Assembly (NCBI RefSeq): GCF_001424835.1
Contig: NZ_LMCQ01000025.1
Coordinates: 252,544-316,543 of the forward strand
Source of the DNA: Variovorax sp. Root318D1
GTDB lineage: Bacteria; Pseudomonadota; Gammaproteobacteria; Burkholderiales; Burkholderiaceae_C
Direction: 5' to 3'
DNA length: 64,000 nt
The notes beneath the pieces were generated by a model. It searched no databases and was not told the DNA's origin. It saw only the letters and a program-made list of their open reading frames with translations. The position numbers and the translations under genes are program-made. Shown piece after piece: positions 25,097 to 33,815 of the stretch (positions within the stretch are counted from its first letter, which is position 1; each line of letters opens with the position of its first letter).

Positions 25097-26187
25097 GGGG
25101 CGCGGGACTTTCGGTTTTCCTGGGACGAAGGTTCGGACGCAGAAGAAGGGACGGAAGGTGCGGCAGCTTCGCGAAAGCTCGCATGGCGCGCGGTCGAGGC
25201 GCGCACGCGCAGCTCGGGCTGCAGCACCACCTTGCGTGCATCGCGCCGCTTGCCGCCGACGCGCTCCAGCAGCATGTCGACCGCCAGCGCGCCGATGCGT
25301 TCCTTGGGCTGCGCCACGGTGGTGAGCGGCGGGCTGGTGTACGCCGAGAGCTCGATGTCGTCGAAGCCGACGATCGAAAGGTCGTCCGGCACGTGCACGC
25401 CGCTTTCATGCGCCGCGCGCAAAGCGCCGATGGCCATCAGGTCGTTGCAGACGAACACGGCCGACGGCGCCTGCTCGGTGCGCAAGATGGCGTGCATCGC
25501 CTCGTAGCCGCCCTGGCTCGTGAAGCCGCCGCGCCACAGCAGCGCGTCTGCATTCGGTGTCACGCCACCTTCGGCCAGCGCCATGCGCCAGCCCTCGATG
25601 CGTTGCTCGCTCGGCATCACGCCCACCGGTCCGCCGATGCAGGCAATGCGCTTGTGGCCGAGCGACAGCAGGTGGCGCACCGCGAGCAGGCCGCCCTGCA
25701 TGTGGGCCGTTTCCACCAGGTCGCAGGCCGGGTCGGCAATCTCGCGGTCGACCAGCACGGTGGGAATGCGCAGGCCGTGCAGTTGCGTGACGAGCGAGTC
25801 GTCGTCGCCGGCCCCGGTCGACACCACGATCAATCCGTCGATGCGGCGCTCGGCCAGCACCTGCAGGTACACGCTCTGGCGGCGGGGTTCGTCGTCGGTG
25901 TTGCACAGCACCAGCGTGTAGCCGGCGCCAAAGCAGCGGTCTTCCACGATGCGCACGATCTCGGCGAAGTAGGGGTTCGAGCTGTTCGGAATCAGCATGC
26001 CGAGCGTCGACGTGGTGTTGCTCTTCAGGCTGCGCGCCATCGCGTTGGGCACGTAGCCCAACTCGCGGATGGCCTCTTCCACGCGCTCGCGCCCCTTGGC
26101 GCTCACATGGCGCGTGTCGTTCACCACGTGCGAGACGGTGGTAACCGAAACCCCCGCGCGCAGCGCGACGTCCTTGATGGTGGCCAT
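25093..26187 (-). CDS. rbsR: LacI-family ribose operon regulator RbsR
   Basis: A 364-residue LacI-type repressor. The N-terminal HTH reads TIKDVALRAGVSVTTVSHVV with the hinge helix YVPNAMARSLKSN; the ligand-binding domain follows and the C-terminus has a Ser/Pro-rich tail. It lies inside the operon between rbsC and rbsK, an order common in beta-proteobacteria, so it is auto-controlled. A perfect palindrome upstream of rbsB (29903-29922) fits a LacI-type operator. Ribose is the likely inducer, inferred from gene order. Confidence 0.92.
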   Translation of the reverse strand: MATIKDVALRAGVSVTTVSHVVNDTRHVSAKGRERVEEAIRELGYVPNAMARSLKSNTTSTLGMLIPNSSNPYFAEIVRIVEDRCFGAGYTLVLCNTDDEPRRQSVYLQVLAERRIDGLIVVSTGAGDDDSLVTQLHGLRIPTVLVDREIADPACDLVETAHMQGGLLAVRHLLSLGHKRIACIGGPVGVMPSEQRIEGWRMALAEGGVTPNADALLWRGGFTSQGGYEAMHAILRTEQAPSAVFVCNDLMAIGALRAAHESGVHVPDDLSIVGFDDIELSAYTSPPLTTVAQPKERIGALAVDMLLERVGGKRRDARKVVLQPELRVRASTARHASFREAAAPSVPSSASEPSSQENRKSRAP

Positions 26188-26211
26188 GGTGTGTTCCCCT
26201 TGTTTGCGGCT

Positions 26212-27207
26212 TCAGGCCAGGCGGCGGTCCGCACGGCGCTGGCGCAAGGTGTCGATGATCACCGCAACCACGATCACCGCGCCGGTGATGATGCGTTTGC
26301 TCGGCTCGCTGGCACCCACCTGCGCGAGGCCCGCCTCGAGCACCGCGATGATCAGCACGCCGAAGAAAGTGTTGATCACCGAACCGCGCCCGCCCATGAG
26401 GCTGGTGCCGCCGATGACCACGGCCGCGATCACCTGCAGTTCGATACCGACGCCGGCATTCGGGTCGGCCGCTTCGAGCCGTGCCGACTGCATCAGCCCC
26501 GCCAGCCCGGCCAGGAGGCCCGTGACGGCAAACACGATGATGCGGATCGGCCGCGGGTCGATGCCCGCGAGCCGCATGGCTTCTTCATTGGTGCCGATGC
26601 CCACCACGTGGCGGCCGAACACCGTGCGCGTGAGCACCAGCTGACCGACGGCCACCAGCACCACTGCCAGCACGAAGGCCGCGGAGATGCCGCCGACCCA
26701 TGGCGCGGCAAGGCCCGAAATGGCATCGCCAACGTACTGTGTGCGCGAATCGGTCACCAGGTAGGCGCCGCCGCGCACCGCTTCGAGCATGCCCAGCGAG
26801 ACGATGAAGCTCGGCAGCCGCCACGCGACCGAGACGGCACCCGTTACGGTGCCGCACACCAGCCCCGTGGCAAGGCCCAGCGCGGCAGCCGCCGGCACCG
26901 AGAGCTTCCACTGCAGGATGGCTGCGGCCGTCACCGCCGCGCTGAGCGCAAGCACCGAACCCACCGAAAGATCGATGCCCGCAATGATCAAGACGAAGGT
27001 CATGCCGACCGCCATCACCGCGAGCGCCGGAATTTCGTTGGCAATGGAGATGAAGGTCTCGCGGGTAAAGAAGTATTCGCTCAGCGCGCCGAAGAGCGCG
27101 ATCATGCCCACGAGTACGACGGTCAGGCCAAGGTAGGTGCCCAGCTGGCCCTTGAAAGCGGAGGGCGGAGCGGATGTCGTGGTGGATGTAGCAGCGGCTG
27201 CGTTCAT
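26212..27207 (-). CDS. rbsC: Ribose ABC transporter permease RbsC
   Basis: A 331-residue inner-membrane permease with about ten helices. Typical segments of the RbsC/XylH/AraH family are present: IIAGIDLSVGSVLALSA, RLPSFIVSLGMLEAVRGGAY, GRHVVGIGTNEEAMRLAGI (the ATPase-contact EAA-like loop) and VIGGTSLMGGRGSV. Its ATG overlaps the rbsA stop (ATGA). Confidence 0.95.
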   Translation of the reverse strand: MNAAAATSTTTSAPPSAFKGQLGTYLGLTVVLVGMIALFGALSEYFFTRETFISIANEIPALAVMAVGMTFVLIIAGIDLSVGSVLALSAAVTAAAILQWKLSVPAAAALGLATGLVCGTVTGAVSVAWRLPSFIVSLGMLEAVRGGAYLVTDSRTQYVGDAISGLAAPWVGGISAAFVLAVVLVAVGQLVLTRTVFGRHVVGIGTNEEAMRLAGIDPRPIRIIVFAVTGLLAGLAGLMQSARLEAADPNAGVGIELQVIAAVVIGGTSLMGGRGSVINTFFGVLIIAVLEAGLAQVGASEPSKRIITGAVIVVAVIIDTLRQRRADRRLA

Positions 27208-28823
27208 GGTGTGTCGACGGTGGCCGGCTGGGCCGGATTCGAATCGGAAATAGCGGATCCCGCTGTCGGGGTCGTCGGGGCGGCGGTGCGTCCTGCCGCG
27301 TCGGTGAATGCCGCGGCGAGCAGAGATTGCTCGCTCCACTGGCCGCGCTCGAACACCGCGACCAGCCGGCCGGCGCTCATCACGCCGATGCGGTCGCACA
27401 TGGCCATCAGTTCGCGCAGGTCGCTCGACACCATCAGGAGCGCCTTGCCCGCGTCGGTCATGCGGTCGAGTTCGGTATAGAGATCGGCACGCGCGCCGAC
27501 GTCCACGCCGCGCGTGGGTTCGTCGAGCAGCAGCACCTTGCATTCGCGATGCAGCCAGCGTGCGAACACCACCTTCTGCTGGTTGCCGCCGCTCAGCGTG
27601 GCAACTGGTTGCTCGATGCTGCGCGAGCGGATGCGCAGCAGTTCAACCAGGCGCCGCGCAATGCCGCGCTCCCTGGCGCGCTGGAGCCAGCCCGCGCGAG
27701 AGATCGCGCCCAGGTCGCTGAGCGTGGCGTTGACGCGGATCGATTGCGCGAGCAACAGCCCCTGCGATTTGCGGTCTTCGGTGACCAGACCGATGCCTGC
27801 GCGGATCGCCTGCATCGGCGAGCGCCAGCCCTTGCGGGCGCGCTGCACTGGCGCTGCATTGGATGCGCCGTCATAAAGAAGAATCTCACCGCGGTCGGCA
27901 CGGTCGGCGCCGAACAGCAGCCGCACCAGTTCGGTCCGGCCGGAGCCAACCAGGCCAGCCAGGCCCATAACTTCGCCTGCGCGCAGGTCGATGTCGACAT
28001 CGCGCACGACCTGTGCGCGGCCGATGCCGCGCGCGCTCAGCAGCACAGGTCCGGCCACACGGCGGTCGCGCCCTTCGTGTTCGTGCACCGCACGGCCTAC
28101 CATGCGCTGCACCAGCTCGGATTCACGCACGCCGGCCATGGCGCGCACGTCCACCAGGCGGCCGTCGCGCAGCACCGCCACACGGTCCGCGATGCGCTGC
28201 AGCTCCTCGAGACGATGCGACACGTAGACGATGGCCACGCCGCGCGCCTTCAGCAGTTCGATCTGCTCGAAGAGATGCGAGGTCTCGCGCGGCGTGAGCA
28301 TGGCGGTGGGTTCGTCCAGCACCAGCACGCGCGTGTCGTCCTGCAGGTTGCGCGCAATCTCGACCATCTGCTGCTGGCCGATGCCAAGCCGCGCCACGGG
28401 CGTGGCCGGGTCGATGTTCTGCATGCCGATCTTCGCGAGCTGGCGCGCGGCCAGCTCATGCAATCTGCCGCGGCGGATCCAGCCGATCTGGTTGGGCAAC
28501 CGGTCGAGCAGCAGGTTCTCGGCCACCGACAGCGTGGTGACCAGCCCCAACTCCTGCATGACCATGCGCACGCCCAGGCGTTCGGCGTCGCGGCGCGATG
28601 CGGGCTGGAACGGCACGCCGTCGAGCACCATCTGCCCGCGCGTCGGTTGCACCAGGCCGCAGACGATCTTCGACAGCGTGCTCTTGCCCGCGCCGTTCTC
28701 GCCCGTGAGCGCGAGCACTTCGCCGGCGTTCAGCACCAGCGAAACATCGTCGAGCACCGGCGCCGCATAGTCCTTGCCGAGCCCACTCAGAGTGAGCACG
28801 GGAGCGGCAAGACCTGTATTCAT
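27204..28823 (-). CDS. rbsA: Ribose ABC transporter ATP-binding protein RbsA
   Basis: A 539-residue tandem ABC ATPase. The first domain has Walker A GENGAGKST and Walker B LVLDEPTAML with an unusual signature LGIGQQQ; the second has a degenerate P-loop GLVGSGRTE, signature LSGGNQQ and Walker B LLLDEPTRGVD, the usual asymmetry of RbsA/AraG/MglA proteins. ATG 28823 is used here; an in-frame TTG at 28844 has a better placed purine-rich AAAGAG upstream and would add seven residues. Couples to RbsC by a 4-bp overlap. Confidence 0.94.
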   Translation of the reverse strand: MNTGLAAPVLTLSGLGKDYAAPVLDDVSLVLNAGEVLALTGENGAGKSTLSKIVCGLVQPTRGQMVLDGVPFQPASRRDAERLGVRMVMQELGLVTTLSVAENLLLDRLPNQIGWIRRGRLHELAARQLAKIGMQNIDPATPVARLGIGQQQMVEIARNLQDDTRVLVLDEPTAMLTPRETSHLFEQIELLKARGVAIVYVSHRLEELQRIADRVAVLRDGRLVDVRAMAGVRESELVQRMVGRAVHEHEGRDRRVAGPVLLSARGIGRAQVVRDVDIDLRAGEVMGLAGLVGSGRTELVRLLFGADRADRGEILLYDGASNAAPVQRARKGWRSPMQAIRAGIGLVTEDRKSQGLLLAQSIRVNATLSDLGAISRAGWLQRARERGIARRLVELLRIRSRSIEQPVATLSGGNQQKVVFARWLHRECKVLLLDEPTRGVDVGARADLYTELDRMTDAGKALLMVSSDLRELMAMCDRIGVMSAGRLVAVFERGQWSEQSLLAAAFTDAAGRTAAPTTPTAGSAISDSNPAQPATVDTP

Positions 28824-28873
28824 GACGACGGCGGATGCGTTCAACGTCGGCTCTTTCTTTTTCTTCTGGTGGC

Positions 28874-29833
28874 TTACTTCGGCGATGACGACTTGGTGAC
28901 CAGCACCACGTCGGTCTTCACTTCGGCGGGCATGCTCGACTGCGGCTTCTTCTCGGCCAGCGCCTTGAGCGCGGTCTCGATCCCGAACACCGCCTGCTTG
29001 GCAGCGAACTGGTCGGCCGTGGCAAGAACGCGGCCGTCGGCCAGCATTGGCTTGATGGCGCCGATGTTGTCGTAGCCGACCACCAGCACCTTGCCGGTCT
29101 TGCCCGCGGCCTTGACCGCAGCGACTGCGCCGAGCGCCATGCTGTCGTTGCCCGCGAGCAGCGCCTTCAGATCGGGATGCTCGCGCATCATGCCGGCGGC
29201 CACCGTGTTGCCCTTGTCGATTTCCCACTGGCCCGACTGCACGCCCACCACCGTCACGCCGGCCGCCTTCATGGCGTCCTGGTAGCCGAGGGTGCGCTGC
29301 TGCGCATTGAAGGTGGTCGAAACGCCTTCGATGATGCCAACCTTGTCGCCGGCCTTCAGGCTCTTGGCCAGCTCGTCGCCGACCAGCTTGGCGCCGGCGC
29401 GGTTGTCGGGGCCGACGAAAGGCACCTGGATGGCCTTTTCCTTCAGCGCGGCGGTGTCGAACTGGTTGTCGATGTTGACCACCAGGATGCCGCGGTCGAT
29501 GGCGGCCTTGACCACCGGTACCAGCGCCTTCGAATCGGCCGGCGCGATGACCAGCGCGTTGATCTTCTGCGCCATCATCTGCTCGACCATCTTGATTTGG
29601 GCCGCCGTGTCGGTCTCGTCCTTGATGCCGTTGGCCACCAGGGTGTACTGCGAGGCGTGCGCTTTCTGGTGCGCCTTGGCGCCGTCTTCCATCGTGCGGA
29701 AGAACTCGTTGGCCAGCGACTTCATGACCAGCGCGACCTTGGGCTTGTCCTGCGCGAGGGCGGGCGAGGCGGCAAGGGCGCCCAGCAGCGTCAGGGCGGC
29801 TGCGCTTTGCAGCGTACGGCGGGTGAACTTCAT
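28874..29833 (-). CDS. rbsB: Ribose ABC transporter periplasmic binding protein RbsB
   Basis: A 319-residue sugar-binding protein with a signal peptide (MKFTRRTLQSAAALTLLGAL, cleavage after ALA near 27) and a type I periplasmic-binding fold: VALVMKSLANEFFRTMEDGA, IAPADSKALVPVVKAAIDRG, VNIDNQFD and GNDSMALGAVAAVKAAG. It is the first gene of the operon and is followed by a 50-bp gap before rbsA, which may let it be made in excess. Substrate (ribose) is inferred from rbsD and rbsK in the same operon. Confidence 0.94.
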   Translation of the reverse strand: MKFTRRTLQSAAALTLLGALAASPALAQDKPKVALVMKSLANEFFRTMEDGAKAHQKAHASQYTLVANGIKDETDTAAQIKMVEQMMAQKINALVIAPADSKALVPVVKAAIDRGILVVNIDNQFDTAALKEKAIQVPFVGPDNRAGAKLVGDELAKSLKAGDKVGIIEGVSTTFNAQQRTLGYQDAMKAAGVTVVGVQSGQWEIDKGNTVAAGMMREHPDLKALLAGNDSMALGAVAAVKAAGKTGKVLVVGYDNIGAIKPMLADGRVLATADQFAAKQAVFGIETALKALAEKKPQSSMPAEVKTDVVLVTKSSSPK

Positions 29834-29902
29834 GGGTTTGTCTCCTGAGAGGGTTGAGCGGTGCGCCGGTCTCTTGCCGGGGATGCCGATGTTAACCAAC
29901 GA

Positions 29903-29922
29903 AAACGTTTGCGCAAACGTTT
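29903..29922. promoter_or_regulatory. Perfect 20-bp LacI-type operator ahead of rbsB
   Basis: The sequence AAACGTTTGCGCAAACGTTT is a perfect palindrome with a central CG-type step, as expected for a LacI/GalR-family dimer. It lies 70 bp upstream of the rbsB start and 115 bp before ychF on the other strand. It is the obvious binding site for the RbsR encoded in the operon. Confidence 0.85.
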
Positions 29923-30036
29923 GCTAATCCGGTTTTACCCTGATCCCGGTTCGATTCGGAAGGCGTCGGCTTTGGGGCGAAACCGCGTCCCGGAACCGCC
30001 GCCCTTAAAATCGCCGGTTACCCAAGAGGACCCCCT

Positions 30037-31128
30037 ATGAGTTTGCAATGCGGCATCGTCGGCCTGCCCAACGTCGGTAAATCCACCCTTTTCAATGCGT
30101 TGACCAAGGCCGGCATCGCAGCGGAGAACTATCCGTTCTGCACCATCGAGCCCAACGTGGGCGTGGTGGAAGTGCCCGACCCGCGGCTCGCGCAGCTCAG
30201 CGAGATCGTGAAGCCCGAGCGTGTGGTGCCCGCCATCGTCGAGTTCGTCGACATTGCCGGCCTGGTGGCCGGCGCCAGCACGGGCGAGGGGCTGGGCAAC
30301 AAGTTTCTCGCGCATATCCGCGAAACCGACGCCACGGTGAACGTGGTGCGCTGCTTCGACGACGACAACGTGATCCACGTGGCCGGCAAGGTCGACCCCA
30401 TCTCCGACATCGAAGTGATCCAGACCGAACTCTGCCTGGCCGACCTGGCCACGGTCGAGAAGGCATTGCATCGCCACACCAAGGTGGCGCGATCCGGCGA
30501 CAAGGACGCACAAAAGCTCGTCGGCCTGCTCGAGCGCTGCCAGGCTGCGCTGAATGAGAACACGCCGGTGCGCGCGCTCGAGTTCACGAAGGAAGAGCAG
30601 CCGCTGGTGAAGTCGTTTACGCTCATCACCGCCAAACCCGCGATGTTCGTTGGCAACGTGGCGGAAGACGGCTTCGAGAACAATCCGTACCTTGACCGCC
30701 TGCGCGAATACGCCGCCAAGCAGGGCGCGCCCGTGGTCGCCATCTGCGCCAAGATCGAAGCCGACCTGGCTGAGATGGATGACGAGGACAAGAAGATGTT
30801 CCTCGCCGAAATCGGCCAGGACGAGCCGGGCCTCAACCGCCTGATCCGTGCGGCCTTCAAGCTGCTGGGCCTGCAGACCTACTTCACCGCCGGCGTGAAG
30901 GAAGTGCGCGCCTGGACCATCCACATCGGCGACACCGGCCCACAGGCGGCCGGCGTGATTCACGGCGATTTCGAAAAGGGCTACATCCGCGCCCAGACCA
31001 TCGCCTTTGAGGACTACATCGCCTTCAAGGGCGAGCAGGGCGCGAAGGACGCGGGCAAGATGCGTTCGGAAGGCAAGGAATACGTTGTCAAGGATGGCGA
31101 CGTGATGAACTTCCTCTTCAGCTCCTGA
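30037..31128 (+). CDS. ychF: Ribosome-binding ATPase YchF
   Basis: A 363-residue Obg-related P-loop protein that prefers ATP over GTP. G1 is GLPNVGKSTLFNAL, G3 is DIAGLVAGAS, and the specificity motif is altered, as in other YchF proteins. A helical coiled insert and a C-terminal TGS domain (TYFTAGVKEVRAWTIHIGDTG to DVMNFLF) follow. It is linked with translation and oxidative-stress control. An AGAGGA sequence precedes the ATG and a TAAAAT box (30006-30011) may be its -10. Confidence 0.96.
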   Translation: MSLQCGIVGLPNVGKSTLFNALTKAGIAAENYPFCTIEPNVGVVEVPDPRLAQLSEIVKPERVVPAIVEFVDIAGLVAGASTGEGLGNKFLAHIRETDATVNVVRCFDDDNVIHVAGKVDPISDIEVIQTELCLADLATVEKALHRHTKVARSGDKDAQKLVGLLERCQAALNENTPVRALEFTKEEQPLVKSFTLITAKPAMFVGNVAEDGFENNPYLDRLREYAAKQGAPVVAICAKIEADLAEMDDEDKKMFLAEIGQDEPGLNRLIRAAFKLLGLQTYFTAGVKEVRAWTIHIGDTGPQAAGVIHGDFEKGYIRAQTIAFEDYIAFKGEQGAKDAGKMRSEGKEYVVKDGDVMNFLFSS

Positions 31129-31138
31129 AGCCCGCCGC

Positions 31139-31813
31139 ATGCTCACCGTCCATCACCTGAACAACTCGCGTTCCCAGCGCGTGCTCTGGCTGCTCGAAGA
31201 ACTCGGGCTGCCCTACGAAATCGTTCACTACGAACGCGATCCGCAGACCATGTTGGCGCCCGCTTCGCTGCGGGCCGTGCATCCGCTTGGCAAGTCGCCG
31301 GTGGTGACGACGGACGACGGTCTTGCGTTGGCGGAATCGGGTGCGGTGATCGAGACGCTGATCGAGCGCCATGGCAACGGCCGGCTGGCGCCCGCGCCGG
31401 GCACGCCGGAGGCTGTGCGCTACCGCTACTGGCTGCATTTCGCGGAAGGCTCGGCCATGTCGCCGCTGCTGCTCAAGCTGGTGTTCGACAAGATCGAGAA
31501 CGGCAAGATGCCATTCTTCGCGAAGCCCATCGCCAAGATGATCGCCGGAAAGGCCAAGGCGGCCATCGTCACGCCGAACATCGAGAGCCACCTGAATTTC
31601 ATGGAGGCTGAACTCGGCAAGGGCGAGTGGTTTGCCGGCAATGAATTCACGGGTGCCGACATCCAGATGAGCTTCCCGGTCGAAGCCGCGCAGGCGCGCG
31701 GCGGGCTCGATGCGAAGCGGCCCAGGCTGATGGCCTACCTCGAGCGCATCCATGCGCGCCCGGCCTATCAGCGCGCACTGGAGCGCGGCGGCCCTTACGG
31801 TCTGCTGAGTTGA
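31139..31813 (+). CDS. Glutathione S-transferase family protein
   Basis: A 224-residue GST with an N-terminal thioredoxin-like domain (HHLNNSRSQRVLWLLEELGLPYE, catalytic Ser/Asn region at the start; HPLGKSPVV cis-Pro motif; ALAESGAVIETL) and an all-helical C-terminal domain (FAGNEFTGADIQMSFP N-capping motif). The class and substrate are uncertain. It begins 10 bp after ychF and is likely in the same transcript. Confidence 0.88.
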   Translation: MLTVHHLNNSRSQRVLWLLEELGLPYEIVHYERDPQTMLAPASLRAVHPLGKSPVVTTDDGLALAESGAVIETLIERHGNGRLAPAPGTPEAVRYRYWLHFAEGSAMSPLLLKLVFDKIENGKMPFFAKPIAKMIAGKAKAAIVTPNIESHLNFMEAELGKGEWFAGNEFTGADIQMSFPVEAAQARGGLDAKRPRLMAYLERIHARPAYQRALERGGPYGLLS

Positions 31814-31829
31814 AACGGCAGCAACTGCT

Positions 31830-32300
31830 TCACGACGGAAACACGTAGAGCAGCGCGACTGTCATGGTGACATAGCGCAGGAATTTTCCGATTGCCATGT
31901 AGCCCAGGCACGGCCAGAAGGGCAGCTTGAGCCAGCCGGCCACCGCGCACAGCGGATCGCCCACGATCGGAAGCCAGCTCAAAAGGCAGGCCTTCGGTCC
32001 GAGTCGTTCCAGCCAGCCCAATACGCGCACATGATGTTTCGAGTGCGAATATTTGTCGGCCACCTTGTGCGCGCCATAGCCTATCCACCAGTCGACCGCG
32101 CCGCCTAGCGTGTTGCCCACCGTGGCCACCGCGATGGCCGACCAGAACATCTCGGGGTTGAGCTTGAGCAGGCCGAAAAGAATGGGCTCGGAGCCCACCG
32201 GCAACAGCGTGGCCGAGACGAAAGCCGCAATGAACAGCGTGGAGAGTCCGAACTGCGGAAGTGCGAGCAGTGCGAGAAGAGCGTCGAGCCAGGCTTGCAT
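31830..32300 (-). CDS. YqaA/DedA-like small membrane protein
   Basis: A 156-residue inner-membrane protein of the YqaA type, a short relative of the DedA/SNARE-associated family: FIAAFVSATLLPVGSEPILFG, NTLGGAVDWWIGYGA, and KACLLSWLPIVGDPLCAVAGW with the conserved Gly-Asp-Pro. DedA-type proteins act in lipid flipping and proton-dependent envelope homeostasis; the role of YqaA is not defined. Monocistronic, convergent with the GST and divergent from dusB. Confidence 0.85.
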   Translation of the reverse strand: MQAWLDALLALLALPQFGLSTLFIAAFVSATLLPVGSEPILFGLLKLNPEMFWSAIAVATVGNTLGGAVDWWIGYGAHKVADKYSHSKHHVRVLGWLERLGPKACLLSWLPIVGDPLCAVAGWLKLPFWPCLGYMAIGKFLRYVTMTVALLYVFPS

Positions 32301-32430
32301 AAGGTGAAATGAGTCGACGCAGTATAGGCAGCGCGCTTTCAAATCACGGTCGGAAAAAGCGCCGTGCACAAGGGTGTTTGCGCCGGTACCCCGGGCGCAA
32401 ATCGTTTCAGCCGACAAAACGGCGCGTGGC

Positions 32431-32436
32431 TACAAT
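32431..32436 (+). promoter_or_regulatory. Possible -10 box of the dusB-fis-purH unit
   Basis: TACAAT lies 45 bp before the dusB ATG in a T/A-rich patch, in the context GTGGCTACAATCG. The region upstream (about 32405-32415, TTTCAGCCGACA) gives only a weak -35 candidate. Listed because dusB-fis operons are usually driven from one strong growth-rate-controlled promoter; the assignment is tentative. Confidence 0.4.
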
Positions 32437-32480
32437 CGTGCCTCATTTTTCAGCAGCCGAACGCGCGACACTTTTCTCCC

Positions 32481-33539
32481 ATGACCTTGCAGATCGGCAC
32501 CCACACGCTGAAGAACCGGCTGTTCGTCGCGCCCATGGCCGGCGTGACGGACCGGCCCTTTCGCATGCTGTGCCGCGAGCTCGGCGCGGGCTACGCGGTC
32601 AGCGAGATGGTCACCTCGCGCAAGGAACTCTGGAACACGCTGAAGACGTCGCGCCGCGCCAACCACGACGGCGAGCCGGGCCCCATCGCGGTGCAGATTG
32701 CCGGAACCGACGCGGCGATGATGGCCGAGGCCACGGTCTACAACATCGAGCGCGGTGCGCAGATCATCGACATCAACATGGGGTGCCCGGCCAAGAAGGT
32801 CTGCAACAAATGGGCCGGCTCCGCGCTGATGCGCGACGAGCCCCTGGCACTCGAGATCGTGCGCGCCGTGGTCGATGCGGCCCAGCCCTTCAACGTGCCG
32901 GTCACGCTCAAGATGCGCACCGGCTGGAGCGAAGAGCACCGCAACGCGGTGAAGCTCGCGCGCGATTTCGAATCGGCGGGCGTGCAGATGCTCACCGTGC
33001 ACGGCCGCACGCGCGAGCAGGGCTACAAGGGCAATGCCGAGTACGACACCATTGCCGCCGTGAAGGCCGCAGTGCGCGTGCCCGTGGTAGCCAACGGCGA
33101 CATCCGCTCGCCCGAGAAGGCACGCGACGTGCTCGCGGCCACCGGCGCCGATGCGGTAATGATCGGCCGCGCAGCGCAGGGCCGGCCCTGGATCTTTCGC
33201 GAGATCGCGCATTTCCTGGATACCGGCACGCACCTTGCACCGCCCTTGGTCGCCGAAGTTCGCCGCCTGCTGCTCGACCACCTCGTGGAGCACTACGCGC
33301 TCTACGGCGAGTTCAGTGGCGTGCGCACGGCGCGCAAGCACATTGGCTGGTATGTGCGTACGCTGCCGGATGGCGAAGCCTTCCGCGCACAGATGAACAC
33401 CATCGAAGACTCGGCCGCGCAACTGCGTGCGGTCGGCGATTATTTCGACGGGTTGGCGGACCGCATGGACCGCATGCCCGTACACCAGGCGGCCGAAGAG
33501 CTGTCAGGTGAAGAGGAGGCGGCTTGCGCCGCTGATTGA
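32481..33539 (+). CDS. dusB: tRNA-dihydrouridine synthase DusB
   Basis: A 352-residue FMN enzyme that reduces specific uridines in tRNA D-loops. The TIM-barrel start is LFVAPMAGVTDRPFRMLCRE; the catalytic Cys is in MGCPAKKVCNKWAGSALM; FMN/tRNA-contact segments are VTLKMRTGW, TVHGRTREQGY and NGDI. The fis gene follows 23 bp later, the classical dusB-fis pair. Confidence 0.95.
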   Translation: MTLQIGTHTLKNRLFVAPMAGVTDRPFRMLCRELGAGYAVSEMVTSRKELWNTLKTSRRANHDGEPGPIAVQIAGTDAAMMAEATVYNIERGAQIIDINMGCPAKKVCNKWAGSALMRDEPLALEIVRAVVDAAQPFNVPVTLKMRTGWSEEHRNAVKLARDFESAGVQMLTVHGRTREQGYKGNAEYDTIAAVKAAVRVPVVANGDIRSPEKARDVLAATGADAVMIGRAAQGRPWIFREIAHFLDTGTHLAPPLVAEVRRLLLDHLVEHYALYGEFSGVRTARKHIGWYVRTLPDGEAFRAQMNTIEDSAAQLRAVGDYFDGLADRMDRMPVHQAAEELSGEEEAACAAD

Positions 33540-33562
33540 GAGAGAAGAAGAGAAGAAAAAGC

Positions 33563-33799
33563 ATGAGCAAGAAACACATCGAGGACTGCGTTCGCACCAG
33601 TCTGGACAGCTACTTTCGCGATTTGCGCGGCACCGAACCCGACGGCATGTACGAGATGCTCGTGCGCGTGGTCGAGAAGCCCCTGCTTGACGTCGTGATG
33701 ACGCGCGCCGAGGGCAATCAGTCGAAGGCCGCGCAATGGTTGGGCCTGAATCGCAACACGCTTCGCAAGAAGCTGGTTGAACACAAACTTTTGAAATAA
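33563..33799 (+). CDS. fis: Fis-family nucleoid-associated DNA-binding protein
   Basis: A 78-residue protein with the Fis C-terminal HTH (GNQSKAAQWLGLNRNTLRKKL) and the N-terminal helical dimer region (EDCVRTSLDSYFRDLRG). Fis bends DNA and tunes rRNA and growth-phase genes. It is slightly shorter than E. coli Fis at the N-terminus, as usual in beta-proteobacteria. ATG 33563 is preceded by an AG-rich stretch (GAGAAGAAAAAG). purH follows 16 bp later. Confidence 0.93.
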   Translation: MSKKHIEDCVRTSLDSYFRDLRGTEPDGMYEMLVRVVEKPLLDVVMTRAEGNQSKAAQWLGLNRNTLRKKLVEHKLLK

Positions 33800-33815
33800 C
33801 TCCACGGCATATTCC

